The notes beneath the pieces are model-generated. The model saw only the letters and a program-made list of their open reading frames with translations, had not been told where the DNA came from and searched no databases. Of a stretch of DNA of 64,000 bases, positions 16,820-26,763 are shown piece after piece (positions within the stretch are counted from its first letter, which is position 1; each line of letters opens with the position of its first letter). Location of the stretch: positions 302,090 to 366,089 of the forward strand of contig CANMKR010000001.1 in the NCBI GenBank assembly GCA_947498625.1, in the 5' to 3' direction. Both the position numbers and the translations under genes were made by a program. The DNA comes from an uncultured Kangiella sp. (GTDB lineage: Bacteria > Pseudomonadota > Gammaproteobacteria > Enterobacterales > Kangiellaceae).

Positions 16820-17549
16820 AATCTAGTTGGCCAAATTGTTGTTTGATATGCAGAATATCAGAGTGAATATTGTCTTTATCGACACCGCGATCCAGTAGAT
16901 CTTGATAGACCGACATGACCATCGGTTCAGAACCAGCCACATAAATATCCATTGCGCTTATATCATCATGGTCAAGCATAAACGCATGATGAACAAAGCC
17001 CTTGCGACCTTGCCAGTCGGGATCAATTCCGGAGAGCACAGGAACATAGGTTAAATTCTCAGCGGCCTCAGCCCATTCATTTGGTTCTTCTAGCAAATAT
17101 AAATCTTGCGAAGTTTGAGCTCCCCAATAGAGTAGAAGAGGGCGCGTATCGCCATTCATCAAAGCGGTTTTAATTATCGAATGGAAAGGTGCGAACCCAG
17201 TGCCGCCAGCAATAAAAACAGCAGGGCGAATGGAGTCGGTTAACAAGCAACGACCGAATGGCATTTGCAGACGAACTATGCTGCGATGCTTTAAATGACT
17301 GATGATTTTATCAGCCTCATCGTGGCCAGGTAAGCGTCTGATGTGAAGTTCTAATACATCTTGCAACGGCGAGCTGGCAATAGAAAAAGGGCAGAGTGAG
17401 CCATCTTCCAGCTCTAACATTAAATATTGACCAGCAGAGTAGGGAGGTAACTTGTTAACGGGGTCTAATTGAACCCAATAAACATCATTCCCAAGTCGGC
17501 GTACTAAGCGAACTTCAAATTCGTAAAAGTCAGTAGCAACTTCAGACAT
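16818..17549 (-). CDS. fre: NAD(P)H-flavin reductase Fre
   Basis: 243 residues, ferredoxin-reductase fold. Flavin-binding segment PFSIASSP (residues ~54-61), pyridine-nucleotide motif FIAGGTGFAPFHSII, LLYWGAQTSQDLYL and the C-terminal VYVAGS-like DIYVAGSEPMV. Fre reduces free flavins with NAD(P)H; supply of reduced FMN for UbiX/UbiD cofactor formation fits its coupling to ubiD. The ATG overlaps the ubiD stop by one base (TAATG). Confidence 0.9.
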   Translation of the reverse strand: MSEVATDFYEFEVRLVRRLGNDVYWVQLDPVNKLPPYSAGQYLMLELEDGSLCPFSIASSPLQDVLELHIRRLPGHDEADKIISHLKHRSIVRLQMPFGRCLLTDSIRPAVFIAGGTGFAPFHSIIKTALMNGDTRPLLLYWGAQTSQDLYLLEEPNEWAEAAENLTYVPVLSGIDPDWQGRKGFVHHAFMLDHDDISAMDIYVAGSEPMVMSVYQDLLDRGVDKDNIHSDILHIKQQFGQLD

Positions 17550-19051
17550 TAATTGACATCCTTTGGGTCGGAATTATTAGCATCTAACTTTATTCCAAGC
17601 GAATCCCAGATGGAATCCACTTTATCTTTAACTGCTTGATCCATAACGATAGGCTCACCCCATTCACGATCCGTTTCGCCAGGCCATTTGTTGGTGGCAT
17701 CGATACCCATTTTTGAACCCAAGCCTGAAACAGGCGATGCGAAATCTAAATAATCAATTGGCGTATTATCGATTAGGGTAGTATCGCGGGTAGGATCAAC
17801 CCGAGTGGTTAGTGCCCATATAACGTCTTTCCAGTCACGGGTATTAACGTCATCATCGACTACGATAACAAACTTGGTATACATAAACTGACGCAAGAAA
17901 GACCAAACCCCAAGCATGATACGCTTTGCATGACCTGGATATTGCTTCTTCATCGAAACGACGGCTAAACGATATGAACATCCCTCAGGAGGTAAGTAAA
18001 AGTCGCTAATTTCGGGGAACTGCTTTTGTAAGATCGGCACAAAAACTTCGTTTAAAGCTTCACCTAAGATAGCCGGCTCATCAGGCGGACGGCCAGTATA
18101 AGTCGAATGATAAATAGGGTCTTTACGCATAGTAATACGCTCGACTGTGAATACAGGAAAGCTATCTACTTCATTATAGTAACCGGTATGATCACCGTAT
18201 GGACCTTCATCAGCCATTTCATCAGGGTCAATATAACCTTCTAGCACCATTTCAGCGGTAGCGGGTACTTGCAGGTCATTACCAATGGATTTAACCACTT
18301 GAGTCTTTTCACCACGTAATAAGCCAGCGAAAGCATATTCGCTTAAGGTATCAGGTACCGGGGTGACTGCGCCTAGGGTTGTAGCTGGGTCTGCACCAAA
18401 AGCTACAGATACAGGGTACTTTTCGCCAGGATTTTGTTGGCACCATTCCCTAAAGTCCAAAGCACCACCACGATGAGCCAACCAGCGCATGATTAATTTG
18501 TTTTTAGACAAGACTTGCTGTCGATAGATGCCTAAATTTTGACGTTTCTTATTTGGGCCTCGAGTAATGGTCAGTCCCCAAGTCATTAAGGGCGCGGCAT
18601 CACCTGGCCAACAAGTTTGCACCGGAATCGAATTAAGATCGACCTTATCACCTTCAATAATGACCTCTTGGCAGGGTGCTTTTTTTACTACTTTCGGCGC
18701 CATATTTAGGACTTGCTTAAACACGGGTAATTGCTGCCAAGCATCTTTAAAACCTTCAGGCGGTTTAGGCTCTTTTAAAAAAGCCAATAACTCACCAAGC
18801 TCGCGTAAGCCGGTTAAATCTTCCTTACCCATTGCCAATGCAACACGACGAGTAGTGCCAAACAAATTACCCAATACAGGCATTGAATTGCCCTTAACAT
18901 TTTCAAATAAAATAGCCGGACCGCCAGCACGTAAAGTCCGATCGCAGATCTCGGTCATCTCCAGATTAGGATCAACTTCCGCTGAAACACGTTGTAACTC
19001 ACCGATAGACTCGAGTTTTTGTATAAAGTCGCGCAGGTCTTTGTATTGCAT
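17549..19051 (-). CDS. ubiD: 3-octaprenyl-4-hydroxybenzoate decarboxylase UbiD
   Basis: 500 residues, full length for the family. Features: [17 protein letters not shown] at the start, the glycine-rich [19 protein letters not shown], the RGGALDF region, and E-G-Y-I-D-P with [11 protein letters not shown], which belong to the prenylated-FMN-binding active site. It decarboxylates the ring precursor during ubiquinone synthesis. UbiX, which makes the cofactor, is not in the window. A 15-base inverted repeat lies about 85 bases upstream of its start. Confidence 0.96.
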   Translation of the reverse strand: MQYKDLRDFIQKLESIGELQRVSAEVDPNLEMTEICDRTLRAGGPAILFENVKGNSMPVLGNLFGTTRRVALAMGKEDLTGLRELGELLAFLKEPKPPEGFKDAWQQLPVFKQVLNMAPKVVKKAPCQEVIIEGDKVDLNSIPVQTCWPGDAAPLMTWGLTITRGPNKKRQNLGIYRQQVLSKNKLIMRWLAHRGGALDFREWCQQNPGEKYPVSVAFGADPATTLGAVTPVPDTLSEYAFAGLLRGEKTQVVKSIGNDLQVPATAEMVLEGYIDPDEMADEGPYGDHTGYYNEVDSFPVFTVERITMRKDPIYHSTYTGRPPDEPAILGEALNEVFVPILQKQFPEISDFYLPPEGCSYRLAVVSMKKQYPGHAKRIMLGVWSFLRQFMYTKFVIVVDDDVNTRDWKDVIWALTTRVDPTRDTTLIDNTPIDYLDFASPVSGLGSKMGIDATNKWPGETDREWGEPIVMDQAVKDKVDSIWDSLGIKLDANNSDPKDVN

Positions 19052-19135
19052 AGGGGTTTTGATTTTTTATGTTGGGGTTATTCTAGCAGATAGTGATGTT
19101 TGATTTTAGGTTTTTGATTTTTTCAACTCATCAAA

Positions 19136-19172
19136 CATTGCTAACTTTTTGAGGTGAAAAAAGTTAGCAATG
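19136..19172. other. Perfect 15-base inverted repeat upstream of ubiD
   Basis: CATTGCTAACTTTTT (19136-19150) and its exact complement AAAAAGTTAGCAATG (19158-19172), loop of seven bases. No T run follows on either strand beyond the arm itself, so it is an unusual terminator; it may be an operator or an RNA hairpin in the ubiD leader. Confidence 0.6.
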
Positions 19173-19227
19173 AATTTCCATATTGTATGTTTCAGATTTG
19201 CATCGCAGGGATTAAAACGGTAATACT

Positions 19228-19251
19228 AAAAAGGGCGTCAAAAGCGCCCTT
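19228..19251 (-). terminator. Terminator of rho
   Basis: Stem AAGGGCG (19231-19237) and CGCCCTT (19245-19251). On the minus strand it is followed by a T-rich stretch and lies just after the rho stop codon, suggesting that rho and ubiD are separate transcripts. Confidence 0.82.
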
Positions 19252-19256
19252 GTAAT

Positions 19257-20513
19257 TTATCTCTTCATCGCATCGAAGAACTCATTGTTCGACTTTGTCA
19301 AAGCCATCTTATCAATTAAGAATTCAATCGCGTCCAGCTCATCCATTGGGTGAAGAATTTTGCGCAGTATCCACATTTTTTGCAGCTCGTCTGGCGTAGT
19401 AAGCAAATCTTCTTTACGCGAACCGGAACGGTTAAAGTCGATAGCAGGGAAAACGCGTTTCTCGGCGATTTTGCGAGAAAGGTGTAATTCCATATTACCG
19501 GTACCTTTAAACTCTTCGTAAATCACCTCGTCCATTTTCGAACCAGTATCCACTAGCGCTGTAGCGATAATGGTTAAGCTGCCGCCTTCTTCAATATTAC
19601 GGGCTGCACCAAAGAAACGTTTAGGGCGTTGTAATGCATTTGCATCAACACCACCGGTTAGAACTTTTCCGGATGAAGGAACGACAGTGTTATAGGCACG
19701 GGCTAAACGAGTAATTGAGTCTAATAAGATCACAACGTCTTTCTTGTGCTCAACTAAGCGCTTGGCTTTTTCGATAACCATTTCTGCAACTTGTACGTGA
19801 CGCGCTGCTGGCTCATCAAAGGTCGAAGCAACCACTTCGCCTTGTACCATGCGTTGCATTTCCGTCACTTCCTCAGGACGCTCATCAATTAACAATACGA
19901 TAACCATGCAGTCTGGATGTTGAGTAGTAATCGATTGGGCAATATTCTGCAGCATCATCGTTTTACCGGCTTTTGGCGGTGATACGATTAAAGCACGTTG
20001 ACCTTTACCAATTGGCGAGGCCAAGTCGATAACACGAGCGGTGATATCTTCAGTCGAGCCATTACCACGCTCCATACGCATGCGCTCATCAGGATGCAGC
20101 GGAGTCAGGTTTTCAAATAAGATTTTGCGACGCGAATTTTCAGGACTGTCGTAATTAATTTCAGCAACTTTCAATAAGGCAAAGTAGCGCTCGCCATCTT
20201 TTGGTGGACGAATTTTGCCAGAAATAGTATCACCAGTACGCAAATTAAAGCGGCGGATTTGGCTTGGCGAAACGTAGATATCATCAGGGCCAGCTAAGTA
20301 AGAGCCTTCTGCTGACCGTAAGAAACCAAAACCGTCGGGTAAGATTTCTAAAACGCCGCCGCCAAAAATGTCTTCCCCTGATTTAGCATGGTTTTTTAGT
20401 AAGCCAAAGATAATGTCTTGCTTGCGCATCCGCGCCATATGCTCAAGACCGGCAGCTTTAGTTAATTCGGCGAGTTCTTGGGCATTTTTTTTCTTTAATT
20501 CAGATAGATTCAT
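19257..20513 (-). CDS. rho: Transcription termination factor Rho
   Basis: 418 residues, the standard length. N-terminal [25 protein letters not shown]-binding cold-shock-like domain with DGFGFLRS, and a RecA-like ATPase domain with the P-loop [20 protein letters not shown] and the Q/R-loop regions. Hexameric RNA helicase that ends transcription. The normal trxA neighbour is separated from it by two inserted genes. Confidence 0.98.
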   Translation of the reverse strand: MNLSELKKKNAQELAELTKAAGLEHMARMRKQDIIFGLLKNHAKSGEDIFGGGVLEILPDGFGFLRSAEGSYLAGPDDIYVSPSQIRRFNLRTGDTISGKIRPPKDGERYFALLKVAEINYDSPENSRRKILFENLTPLHPDERMRMERGNGSTEDITARVIDLASPIGKGQRALIVSPPKAGKTMMLQNIAQSITTQHPDCMVIVLLIDERPEEVTEMQRMVQGEVVASTFDEPAARHVQVAEMVIEKAKRLVEHKKDVVILLDSITRLARAYNTVVPSSGKVLTGGVDANALQRPKRFFGAARNIEEGGSLTIIATALVDTGSKMDEVIYEEFKGTGNMELHLSRKIAEKRVFPAIDFNRSGSRKEDLLTTPDELQKMWILRKILHPMDELDAIEFLIDKMALTKSNNEFFDAMKR

Positions 20514-20841
20514 AGAGATGTACTTAGAAAAGTTGAGAAATGATTGTGATCGAAAGATCAGTCCTGTTTTTAAATGTTAATTTAAATTTGAAATTTGGAA
20601 TTGCCGTTCCAGTTATTATTAACTTTATTAGTTGATTGTTAACTAACGGCTAAGGTGTTGCTTGTTTCAGCAAGTGCCAATTTAGCATTGAGGTTAGAGT
20701 TTGTCTAGTGTTTTCAAGGCCTTGATAGTCGAGAGGTTCAAACTAGATAGCTATTAGTTGAAATTGTATATGGAGTAAATGAAGAGAGTTATGAAAAGGG
20801 CAGAGTGATCTGACCTTCTCATAACCGTCGAGCTAGGGTTA
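20514..20841. other. 328-base intergenic region: rho leader and SPFH gene terminator
   Basis: No convincing gene. The left part would be the 5' leader of rho, which is regulated by attenuation in other bacteria. Small hairpins are visible at 20547-20562 (GATC-GAAA-GATC core) and 20659-20674 (TTGCT/AGCAA). The right end holds the hairpin at 20788-20825. Confidence 0.5.
20788..20825 (-). terminator. Probable terminator of the SPFH operon
   Basis: GTTATGA-x-AAGG / CCTT-x-TCATAAC hairpin, 11 paired bases with one mismatch, located 17 bases after the SPFH stop. The following minus-strand tract (TCTCTTCATTT) is only partly T-rich. Confidence 0.5.
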
Positions 20842-22089
20842 CTATTTTTTGATTTTCATATCCAGAGAAAGATCTTTAGCCGCTTTAACACCCATCATCT
20901 CGATGAGAGTCATAGCGTTTGAGCCACCATTTCCATTGTCTGTTCCACCCATTTGTATTTCTGGAACCCACTTTTGTTTTTCGACGGCCTCTGCAAAACG
21001 ATTCATTACGCGCTCATAAGTAGCAAGCTTTTGTGCCAGAGCGCCATCAGCCTCCATAACAAGGCGCTTATAAGCACCATCACCTTCGCCTCGTAATACT
21101 TGCTCTTGTTTATATTCAACAGCGGCAAGTTTCTTTTGCTCAGCTTCAAGCTTTAGCTGGCGTGCAACTTCTACTTGGCGTTCTGCTGAAATCACGGCAA
21201 CTTCTTTTTGTCTTTGTGCATCTACAATTGCTTGTTCTTTAATTACTTCTTTTTGATACTTTGCTGTCATTACGTTGGCTTTACCTTGCTCTTCAGACGT
21301 TATAGCATCTTGCTTTGCACGCTCAGCGTTGGCGATAGCCGTGATAATAGCCATGGTTGCTTCACGTTTAGTCGCAATTTGTTGCAAGGTTTTTGGCTCG
21401 AAATCCCAATCGGTGATTTGGAATCCATTAACATCAATGCCATAGTCAGATAAATCGCTGTCTAACTGGACTGGCAGCCCGCTGTCGTTGTAACTAATGA
21501 CGGGAACATTTTTAGTAACTTTTTTGCCTGTACTTTCATCCATAGATGATACTTTTTCTAAGCGCGTTTGGAATTTACCCTTAGAGATTTGTTGGCTTGC
21601 CCATTGAGTGAAGATACTACGCTTTTCAGCATAAGCTTCTTCGGAACTCATAAGACCTGCAGTTAGGTTCATACCTTCTTCAGTAACTGACTTTATTAAT
21701 TTTTGTGAAACGCCTCTATTAGACCGAAAAGCTTTATGTAAGTGAAGCATGGTGTCTTCATCTGATGGTAAGGTAAAACGTGCTTTACCATAAACGGTAC
21801 CAGTACCGCCATCTTGATAGCGAACAGAAATACCTACCTGATCAATTGATGAGCCCACATCAGATGCCGTTTTGTCATAGTCAAAAGTGATAACGTCATT
21901 ATAAACTTCAGCAGTACCAAACCATTGGGGATAAATACCTGGTGAGAACTTTACAAATAAAGTACCGGTAGGGTATTGAACAACGGTCCTATGACCAGCA
22001 TTATTAATGCCGAATGCCATAAAAAATACAGCTAACGATGCTATAAGCAATATGCCTATTCCTATTAGCTTTGTTGGAATTTTACTCAT
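20842..22089 (-). CDS. SPFH-domain (prohibitin/stomatin-like) membrane protein
   Basis: 415 residues. One N-terminal membrane helix (about 8-27), an SPFH domain (about 35-235) and a long charged coiled coil (about 240-345, ANAERAKQDAITSEEQGKANV...VISAERQVEVARQLK). The C-terminus is Gly/Asn-rich. SPFH proteins form cages or microdomains in membranes and control proteases or lipids; phage T4-like prohibitin homologues have a similar layout. The start overlaps the preceding coiled-coil gene by eight bases, with AAGGA eight bases upstream. Inserted between trxA and rho. Confidence 0.85.
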   Translation of the reverse strand: MSKIPTKLIGIGILLIASLAVFFMAFGINNAGHRTVVQYPTGTLFVKFSPGIYPQWFGTAEVYNDVITFDYDKTASDVGSSIDQVGISVRYQDGGTGTVYGKARFTLPSDEDTMLHLHKAFRSNRGVSQKLIKSVTEEGMNLTAGLMSSEEAYAEKRSIFTQWASQQISKGKFQTRLEKVSSMDESTGKKVTKNVPVISYNDSGLPVQLDSDLSDYGIDVNGFQITDWDFEPKTLQQIATKREATMAIITAIANAERAKQDAITSEEQGKANVMTAKYQKEVIKEQAIVDAQRQKEVAVISAERQVEVARQLKLEAEQKKLAAVEYKQEQVLRGEGDGAYKRLVMEADGALAQKLATYERVMNRFAEAVEKQKWVPEIQMGGTDNGNGGSNAMTLIEMMGVKAAKDLSLDMKIKK

Positions 22090-22327
22090 CTTGCGATTCC
22101 TTTGTTTGGTTTGTTATGTCTGATTTTATGTTTTCTATTTCAGAAGAGACTTGTTTTTGACGTGACTGTTCTTCCGCAATTTTTTTATCGATATCGATAA
22201 GTTCACTTTTTAGCTTCGTATCTTCAAGCTCTTGCAGCTTTGTGTCACGAGCCATGTACGCTTTAAGTTGTTTAATAAAAATAAGAATTAAACAGATAAA
22301 CGATATGACTATGAATAGTCTTAGCAT
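22082..22327 (-). CDS. Small single-span membrane protein with cytoplasmic coiled coil
   Basis: 81 residues: one hydrophobic helix (about 3-20), then a strongly charged heptad-like helix (about 28-72) ending QTKESQDE. AGGAG lies eight bases before ATG 22327, and the gene overlaps the SPFH start by eight bases, so the two are translationally coupled. I do not recognise a family. The layout suggests it binds the SPFH coiled coil at the membrane. Confidence 0.75.
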   Translation of the reverse strand: MLRLFIVISFICLILIFIKQLKAYMARDTKLQELEDTKLKSELIDIDKKIAEEQSRQKQVSSEIENIKSDITNQTKESQDE

Positions 22328-22437
22328 GCAGCACTCCTTTATTAGAATTATTCTCTAGGATTTTAACTAGATTAAAGAAGATATGGAGGTTAATCGTTAG
22401 ATTTCAAGTAATTAGAGTAGGTCTTCAAATAAGCAAA

Positions 22438-22465
22438 GAAAAAAGAGGCATAAAGCCCCTTTTTT
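22438..22465 (-). terminator. Terminator of trxA
   Basis: Stem AAAAGAGGC / GCCCCTTTT (one G-U pair), loop five bases, with a T run on the minus strand. It lies just after the trxA stop. Confidence 0.8.
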
Positions 22466-22481
22466 AATAACTTATGAACGA

Positions 22482-22808
22482 TTAAAGATTCGAATCTATA
22501 AACGCCATTAATTGAGATTTAGATAAAGCGCCAACTTTAGTTGCTTCAACTTGGCCGCCTTTGAATAGCATTAGCGTTGGGATACCACGAATACCAAACT
22601 TAGGTGGTGTTTCGTTGTTTTCATCGATATTAAGTTTAGCAACTTTAACTTTGCCTTCGTATTCAGCAGCGATTTCGTCCAAAATAGGCGCGATCATTTT
22701 ACAAGGGCCACACCATTCTGCCCAATAATCTACTAGTACTGGACCTTCAGCGTTTAATACTTCTGCGTCGAAAGTCGCGTCACTTAAATATACAATCTTG
22801 TCACTCAT
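22482..22808 (-). CDS. trxA: Thioredoxin 1
   Basis: 108 residues, canonical thioredoxin with the redox motif W32-C-G-P-C36, followed by KMIAPILDE, and the cis-proline segment [11 protein letters not shown]. Reduces cytoplasmic disulfides. AGGAG lies about eight bases before ATG 22808. Divergent from rhlB as in Escherichia coli. Confidence 0.98.
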   Translation of the reverse strand: MSDKIVYLSDATFDAEVLNAEGPVLVDYWAEWCGPCKMIAPILDEIAAEYEGKVKVAKLNIDENNETPPKFGIRGIPTLMLFKGGQVEATKVGALSKSQLMAFIDSNL

Positions 22809-22918
22809 TAAAATATTCTCCTGCTATCGCTTGCGCTCAAGCCATTAGATGCTCACAATGGCACTATTTGAAACAAACAAGCGCTAATTTGCAAGCGCTC
22901 ATGGTAAAAATTTACTAT

Positions 22919-24169
22919 ATGGACACTTCCCACCTATCAAATGTTACATTCGCAGAGTTAGGATTGCATCCGAAACTGCTAAAAGCGGTTCAAGAGCTAG
23001 GCTTTGAACGCTGTACGCCGATTCAGGCGAAAACTTTGCCGCTTTTATTAAAAGGCCAAAATGTAGCAGGCCAAGGGCAAACCGGTACCGGTAAAACCAT
23101 CGCTTTCTTACTGGGCATTATGAACGATATGCTTACTTTGCCAGAAATCGAAGGCCGTCGCCCGAATGAACCTCGCTCGCTGATTATGGCGCCAACTCGT
23201 GAGCTAGCGGTGCAAATTGCCAAAGATGCAAAAGAGCTAGGTAAATTCACCGATCTCAAGATTCGAGTGGTATATGGGGGCGAGGATTATGAAAAACAAC
23301 GCCGTTCATTAGAAAACGTGGACATCTTGATTGGAACCACAGGGCGAATGATCGATTATTACAAGCAACATGCATTTGGCTTAGAAGCCATAGATTCAGT
23401 GGTATTAGATGAAGCGGATCGGATGTTTGATTTAGGTTTTATTAAAGATATTCGCTATTTATTCCGTCGTATGCCACCAGCTAATGATCGCTTGAATTTA
23501 TTATTTTCGGCAACGCTTTCCCATCGAGTGCAAGAATTAGCTTATGAGCATATGCATAATCCGCAGCACGTTCAGGTACAAGCAACTCAAGTTACTGCTA
23601 AGAAAATTCGCGAAGCCTTGTTTTATCCTGGCCGTGAAGAAGCGATGCCTTTGCTAGTGGGTTTGATGAAACGATTGCAGCCAGAACGGTCAATTGTTTT
23701 CACTAATACCAAGCGGGCAGCCGAGCATGTTTGGGCTTGTCTAAAAGGCAACGACATAGCAGCAGAAATGTTAACCGGTGATGTACATCAGAAAAAACGT
23801 TTACGTTTATTGGGCGAATTAGAAAGTAACAAAGTTAATGTTTTGGTTTGTACCGATGTCGCGGCAAGAGGTCTGCATATTGACGGCGTATCCCATGTAT
23901 TTAATTTCCACTTACCAGACGACCCAGAAGATTATGTTCATCGAATTGGTCGAACTGCACGTGCTGGAGCTGAAGGGGATGCGGTAAGCTTTGCCGGCGA
24001 AGATTTTGCCATGAATTTAACGGCTATCGAAAAGTACATTGGTCATGAATTACCAAAGCTGGATATTAAAGCAGAGTATATGGCGGAGTTAAAGCCTTCA
24101 GTGCCATTGCAGCAAAAGCGCCGTCATCCGAGCCAAAGACGTGGTGGTAAACCCAGACCGAGTAAGTAG
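22919..24169 (+). CDS. rhlB: DEAD-box ATP-dependent RNA helicase RhlB
   Basis: Start set at ATG 22919 ([21 protein letters not shown]), which matches the RhlB N-terminus; upstream TTG/ATG candidates at 22868 and 22901 extend into the promoter region. 416 residues with Q motif [35 protein letters not shown] ([13 protein letters not shown]), SAT, and [10 protein letters not shown], ending in a basic tail. RhlB unwinds RNA for the degradosome. The rhlB/trxA divergence is conserved. Confidence 0.95.
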   Translation: MDTSHLSNVTFAELGLHPKLLKAVQELGFERCTPIQAKTLPLLLKGQNVAGQGQTGTGKTIAFLLGIMNDMLTLPEIEGRRPNEPRSLIMAPTRELAVQIAKDAKELGKFTDLKIRVVYGGEDYEKQRRSLENVDILIGTTGRMIDYYKQHAFGLEAIDSVVLDEADRMFDLGFIKDIRYLFRRMPPANDRLNLLFSATLSHRVQELAYEHMHNPQHVQVQATQVTAKKIREALFYPGREEAMPLLVGLMKRLQPERSIVFTNTKRAAEHVWACLKGNDIAAEMLTGDVHQKKRLRLLGELESNKVNVLVCTDVAARGLHIDGVSHVFNFHLPDDPEDYVHRIGRTARAGAEGDAVSFAGEDFAMNLTAIEKYIGHELPKLDIKAEYMAELKPSVPLQQKRRHPSQRRGGKPRPSK

Positions 24170-24277
24170 GCAAAGTTTGAAACAGTAGTCATTGATAAAA
24201 AATGACACATATAATATTTGGAATAGTTTGATTATTTAATATACTATGCAGCGCTAAAATTATTCTAGGAAATAAAA

Positions 24278-24460
24278 ATGAGAGCTGTATTATTTTTAAC
24301 TTTTATTGTTTTATCTGCTTGCGCATCCAATACAAATAAGACAAATATGGTTGTGGCAAAAACAGAGGCACAACCAAAAGAAGAGATTAAAAAGAAGAAG
24401 TGCACTAAAGTGTCTGCGAAAACAGGCTCAAGGCTCGCTAAAAAGAAGTGTCGCTCTTAA
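24278..24460 (+). CDS. Small lipoprotein with a C-x6-TGSRL-x4-C motif
   Basis: 60 residues. Lipobox LSAC with lipidated Cys15, a linker, a Lys-rich patch (37-41), then Cys42, TGSRL (49-53), a KKK patch and Cys58. Small proteobacterial proteins with a Cys/TGSR-L/Cys ending are common, with no function known to me; the two cysteines could form a disulfide loop. AGGAAA lies upstream of the ATG with good spacing. It is short but well supported. Confidence 0.75.
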   Translation: MRAVLFLTFIVLSACASNTNKTNMVVAKTEAQPKEEIKKKKCTKVSAKTGSRLAKKKCRS

Positions 24461-24473
24461 AATAAAAAGAAGA

Positions 24474-24995
24474 TTAACTCCATTTCTCGACCACGTGTTT
24501 AATACGCTCTTCGCGTCTTTTCACGTGGTCTTTTATTTGCTGAGCTAGTTCGCTGTGCTTTTTCTCAGTTTCAGTTTCTAGAATTAAATCGGGAACTTCA
24601 GTAGGTACTCGATTTTCGTCAAATGCGACTAAAGTAAAATGCGCGGTGGTACTTAAGATATCTTTTGAGCCATCATCGCCAGACTCGCCTTTATCCACGA
24701 ATACGTCCGTTCGCACCATCATTGAGGTGCGCCCAACTAGTACTACTTTTGCAACGGTTTTGATACGATCGCCAACAAATATTGGGCGTTTAAAAATAAC
24801 TCTTTCGGAAGAGGCTGTAGAGACGGTTTTACCTGAAAATCGAATAGCTGCCAGCGCTGCTGTTGTATCCATAATGGCTAGCAATTCGCCGCCAAACATA
24901 TTGCCGTATGGATTGCTTTGATTAGGGAATACAAAGTTCCAAGTTTCAATCGCTTCTGCTTTTTTTGATATTTTTGTATTGGCTTTATCGCTCAT
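24474..24995 (-). CDS. Acyl-CoA thioesterase (hotdog fold)
   Basis: Start set at ATG 24995 (MSDKANTK), seven bases after GGA; ATG 24998 and 25007 are alternatives. About 173 residues. The hotdog signature N-x-Y-G-N-M-F-G-G-E-L-L-A-I-M-D with D-T-T-A-A-L-A-A is that of YciA/BFIT-like acyl-CoA thioesterases, which hydrolyse acyl-CoA to free acid and CoA. The C-terminal 25 residues form a charged helix. Overlaps the upstream hydrolase gene, so it is the second gene of a pair. Confidence 0.87.
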   Translation of the reverse strand: MSDKANTKISKKAEAIETWNFVFPNQSNPYGNMFGGELLAIMDTTAALAAIRFSGKTVSTASSERVIFKRPIFVGDRIKTVAKVVLVGRTSMMVRTDVFVDKGESGDDGSKDILSTTAHFTLVAFDENRVPTEVPDLILETETEKKHSELAQQIKDHVKRREERIKHVVEKWS

Positions 24996-25866
24996 CATTG
25001 GTTCCATTTAAAAAGTTAAGCATAGGTTGCCATATTCCATCTTGGATTTCTTGTTTTTTCTTAAAAAGTCCAAAATGACCAATGGTTTTTAAACCCAAGT
25101 CTTTTGGTTTGATCATCCTAGTTTGTTTATCACAAGCAACATATTGTTTTAGCAAGCCATCTCGAGCTTGATAAGGCGCGTACCAATCATCTGATATTGA
25201 AAGCCCCAATATTTTTGCCTGAATTTTCGGATAAGCACTGAGATCTAATTGGTGTTTTGCAGTGAATAGATATTTTTCAGAACGAGCCCAGCTGAGCCAT
25301 TGATTGACCGCATTTTTTGGTACTGGTATTGGTCCTAAAAACTTAGAATGAAAATAATCGCCGCTTTGAAAAAGTTTAGCAACCGGAAAAATAAGATACC
25401 AAACAGCTGCCAGTAATAGCTTTTGCATCCCGGGCCATTCACGCCAAGAAGCAATACCACTAGCTGCGATAATCATTTTAGTGACTTTCGGGCTCGAGGG
25501 AGCAAGTCCTAGTATTTGGCCGCCGGCACTGTGACCAAGATAATAGAGTTTTTCAGGAGCAAATTGGTTACTAACCCAATCAATTGCTGCCTCCACATCC
25601 AACTGTCCCCAATGCTGCATTAAAATCTTCGAAGTCGGCATAATGCCTTCTTTGGAGTGGCTGATGCCACGATAATCAAATAGCAAAACATTGATGCCAT
25701 TCTGGCTAAAAAAATGCGCTATATGTTTATAGTATTGGTAAGGTACACCAAAAGCGGAACCAACGATTATGAATCGTTTAGAGTCGGCAGCTGTATAGAG
25801 AGCCCCTTGGAGTTGATAACCATCGCTTGCCCTGAAGCTAATTTCTTGATGTGGATAAGGTGGCAA
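24985..25866 (-). CDS. Alpha/beta hydrolase (COG4757-like)
   Basis: 293 residues. Nucleophile elbow GHSAGG, oxyanion region VGSAFGVPYQYYKHIA, LFDYRGISHS, and a late GHFGLF with the probable catalytic His; Asp in LSISDDWYAP. The first available start is TTG 25866, supported by GGAG eight bases upstream. Predicted cytoplasmic esterase/lipase of unknown substrate; coupling with an acyl-CoA thioesterase hints at fatty acyl turnover. Confidence 0.82.
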   Translation of the reverse strand: MPPYPHQEISFRASDGYQLQGALYTAADSKRFIIVGSAFGVPYQYYKHIAHFFSQNGINVLLFDYRGISHSKEGIMPTSKILMQHWGQLDVEAAIDWVSNQFAPEKLYYLGHSAGGQILGLAPSSPKVTKMIIAASGIASWREWPGMQKLLLAAVWYLIFPVAKLFQSGDYFHSKFLGPIPVPKNAVNQWLSWARSEKYLFTAKHQLDLSAYPKIQAKILGLSISDDWYAPYQARDGLLKQYVACDKQTRMIKPKDLGLKTIGHFGLFKKKQEIQDGIWQPMLNFLNGTNDER

Positions 25867-25978
25867 AATACGAGCTCCAGGTTTAATCGGTCAACTATTT
25901 GTACCTTAATTGGCTGGAGAATGCCAGTGGTCTGTCCAGATGTCGATTAAAGTCAACAAGGGCAATAGCTCATATAAC

Positions 25979-26692
25979 CTATTGAGCAGCAAATACTTTT
26001 TGCAGCAATTCTGTAGTTCTTGCTAGAGGGTCTTGACGTATTTTGGCTTCTTCCTTAGCTACCATCGAAAATAAACCTGCAAGAGCCTGGTCGGTGACAT
26101 AAGTTTCTATACTTAAATCCTGTTTCTTAGTAAATGGGATAGCATTGTAGGTGTCTATCAGCTTATTGTAGTCTTGATAAAAACCTACTTTTTGCATGTT
26201 GCTAGTGATGATTGGTTTAAATCGACGGGTTAAAGCCTCGGTGGTGTTGGCTTTAAAATAATTAGTAGCAGCATTATCTCCGCCTTTTAAAATTCCCCAG
26301 GCATCTTGTAAACTCATTCTACTGATAGCGTTGAAAAAGACGGTTTTGGCCTCACCAGCAGCGCTTTCTGCGGCACGATTCATTTGTAATTCAAACTTGT
26401 CGACATATGAGCCTAATCCCACTTTGCGCACAGTTGAAGCTACATTTTCTAGCTTTTCGGGTACCAGGATTTTGATCAGAGGGTTGTTACTGAAACCGCC
26501 ATTACGGTTGGTATTGAACACAGTTTTTTCCGTGCCAACTTGCAATGCTTGTTTTAAACCTGCAGCAACAGTTTGCTGAGAGAGCCCTTGAGATTGGTTT
26601 AAGGTATCCAGTACTCGGACTACGTCAGTAGTCTTACAGCTGGTGAATAAAAAAGAGCTGGCAAGGATAAAAACTTTCAAAGCGTTAGGCAT
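25979..26692 (-). CDS. DUF4197 lipoprotein
   Basis: 237 residues with lipobox FTSC (Cys19), then a DUF4197 domain: SQGLSQQTVAAGLKQALQVGTEKTV, ILVPEKLENV, and FKPIITSNMQKVGFYQDYNKL. Family proteins are small exported helical proteins of unknown function in gammaproteobacteria. It is followed on the left by 112 bases with no clear terminator. Confidence 0.87.
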   Translation of the reverse strand: MPNALKVFILASSFLFTSCKTTDVVRVLDTLNQSQGLSQQTVAAGLKQALQVGTEKTVFNTNRNGGFSNNPLIKILVPEKLENVASTVRKVGLGSYVDKFELQMNRAAESAAGEAKTVFFNAISRMSLQDAWGILKGGDNAATNYFKANTTEALTRRFKPIITSNMQKVGFYQDYNKLIDTYNAIPFTKKQDLSIETYVTDQALAGLFSMVAKEEAKIRQDPLARTTELLQKVFAAQ

Positions 26693-26763
26693 AATAAACT
26701 CAGTGATAATGATTTGCTTAAGCTTAACCTGATTGGAAACTAAGAACTAGTCTGAAGGTTTGA

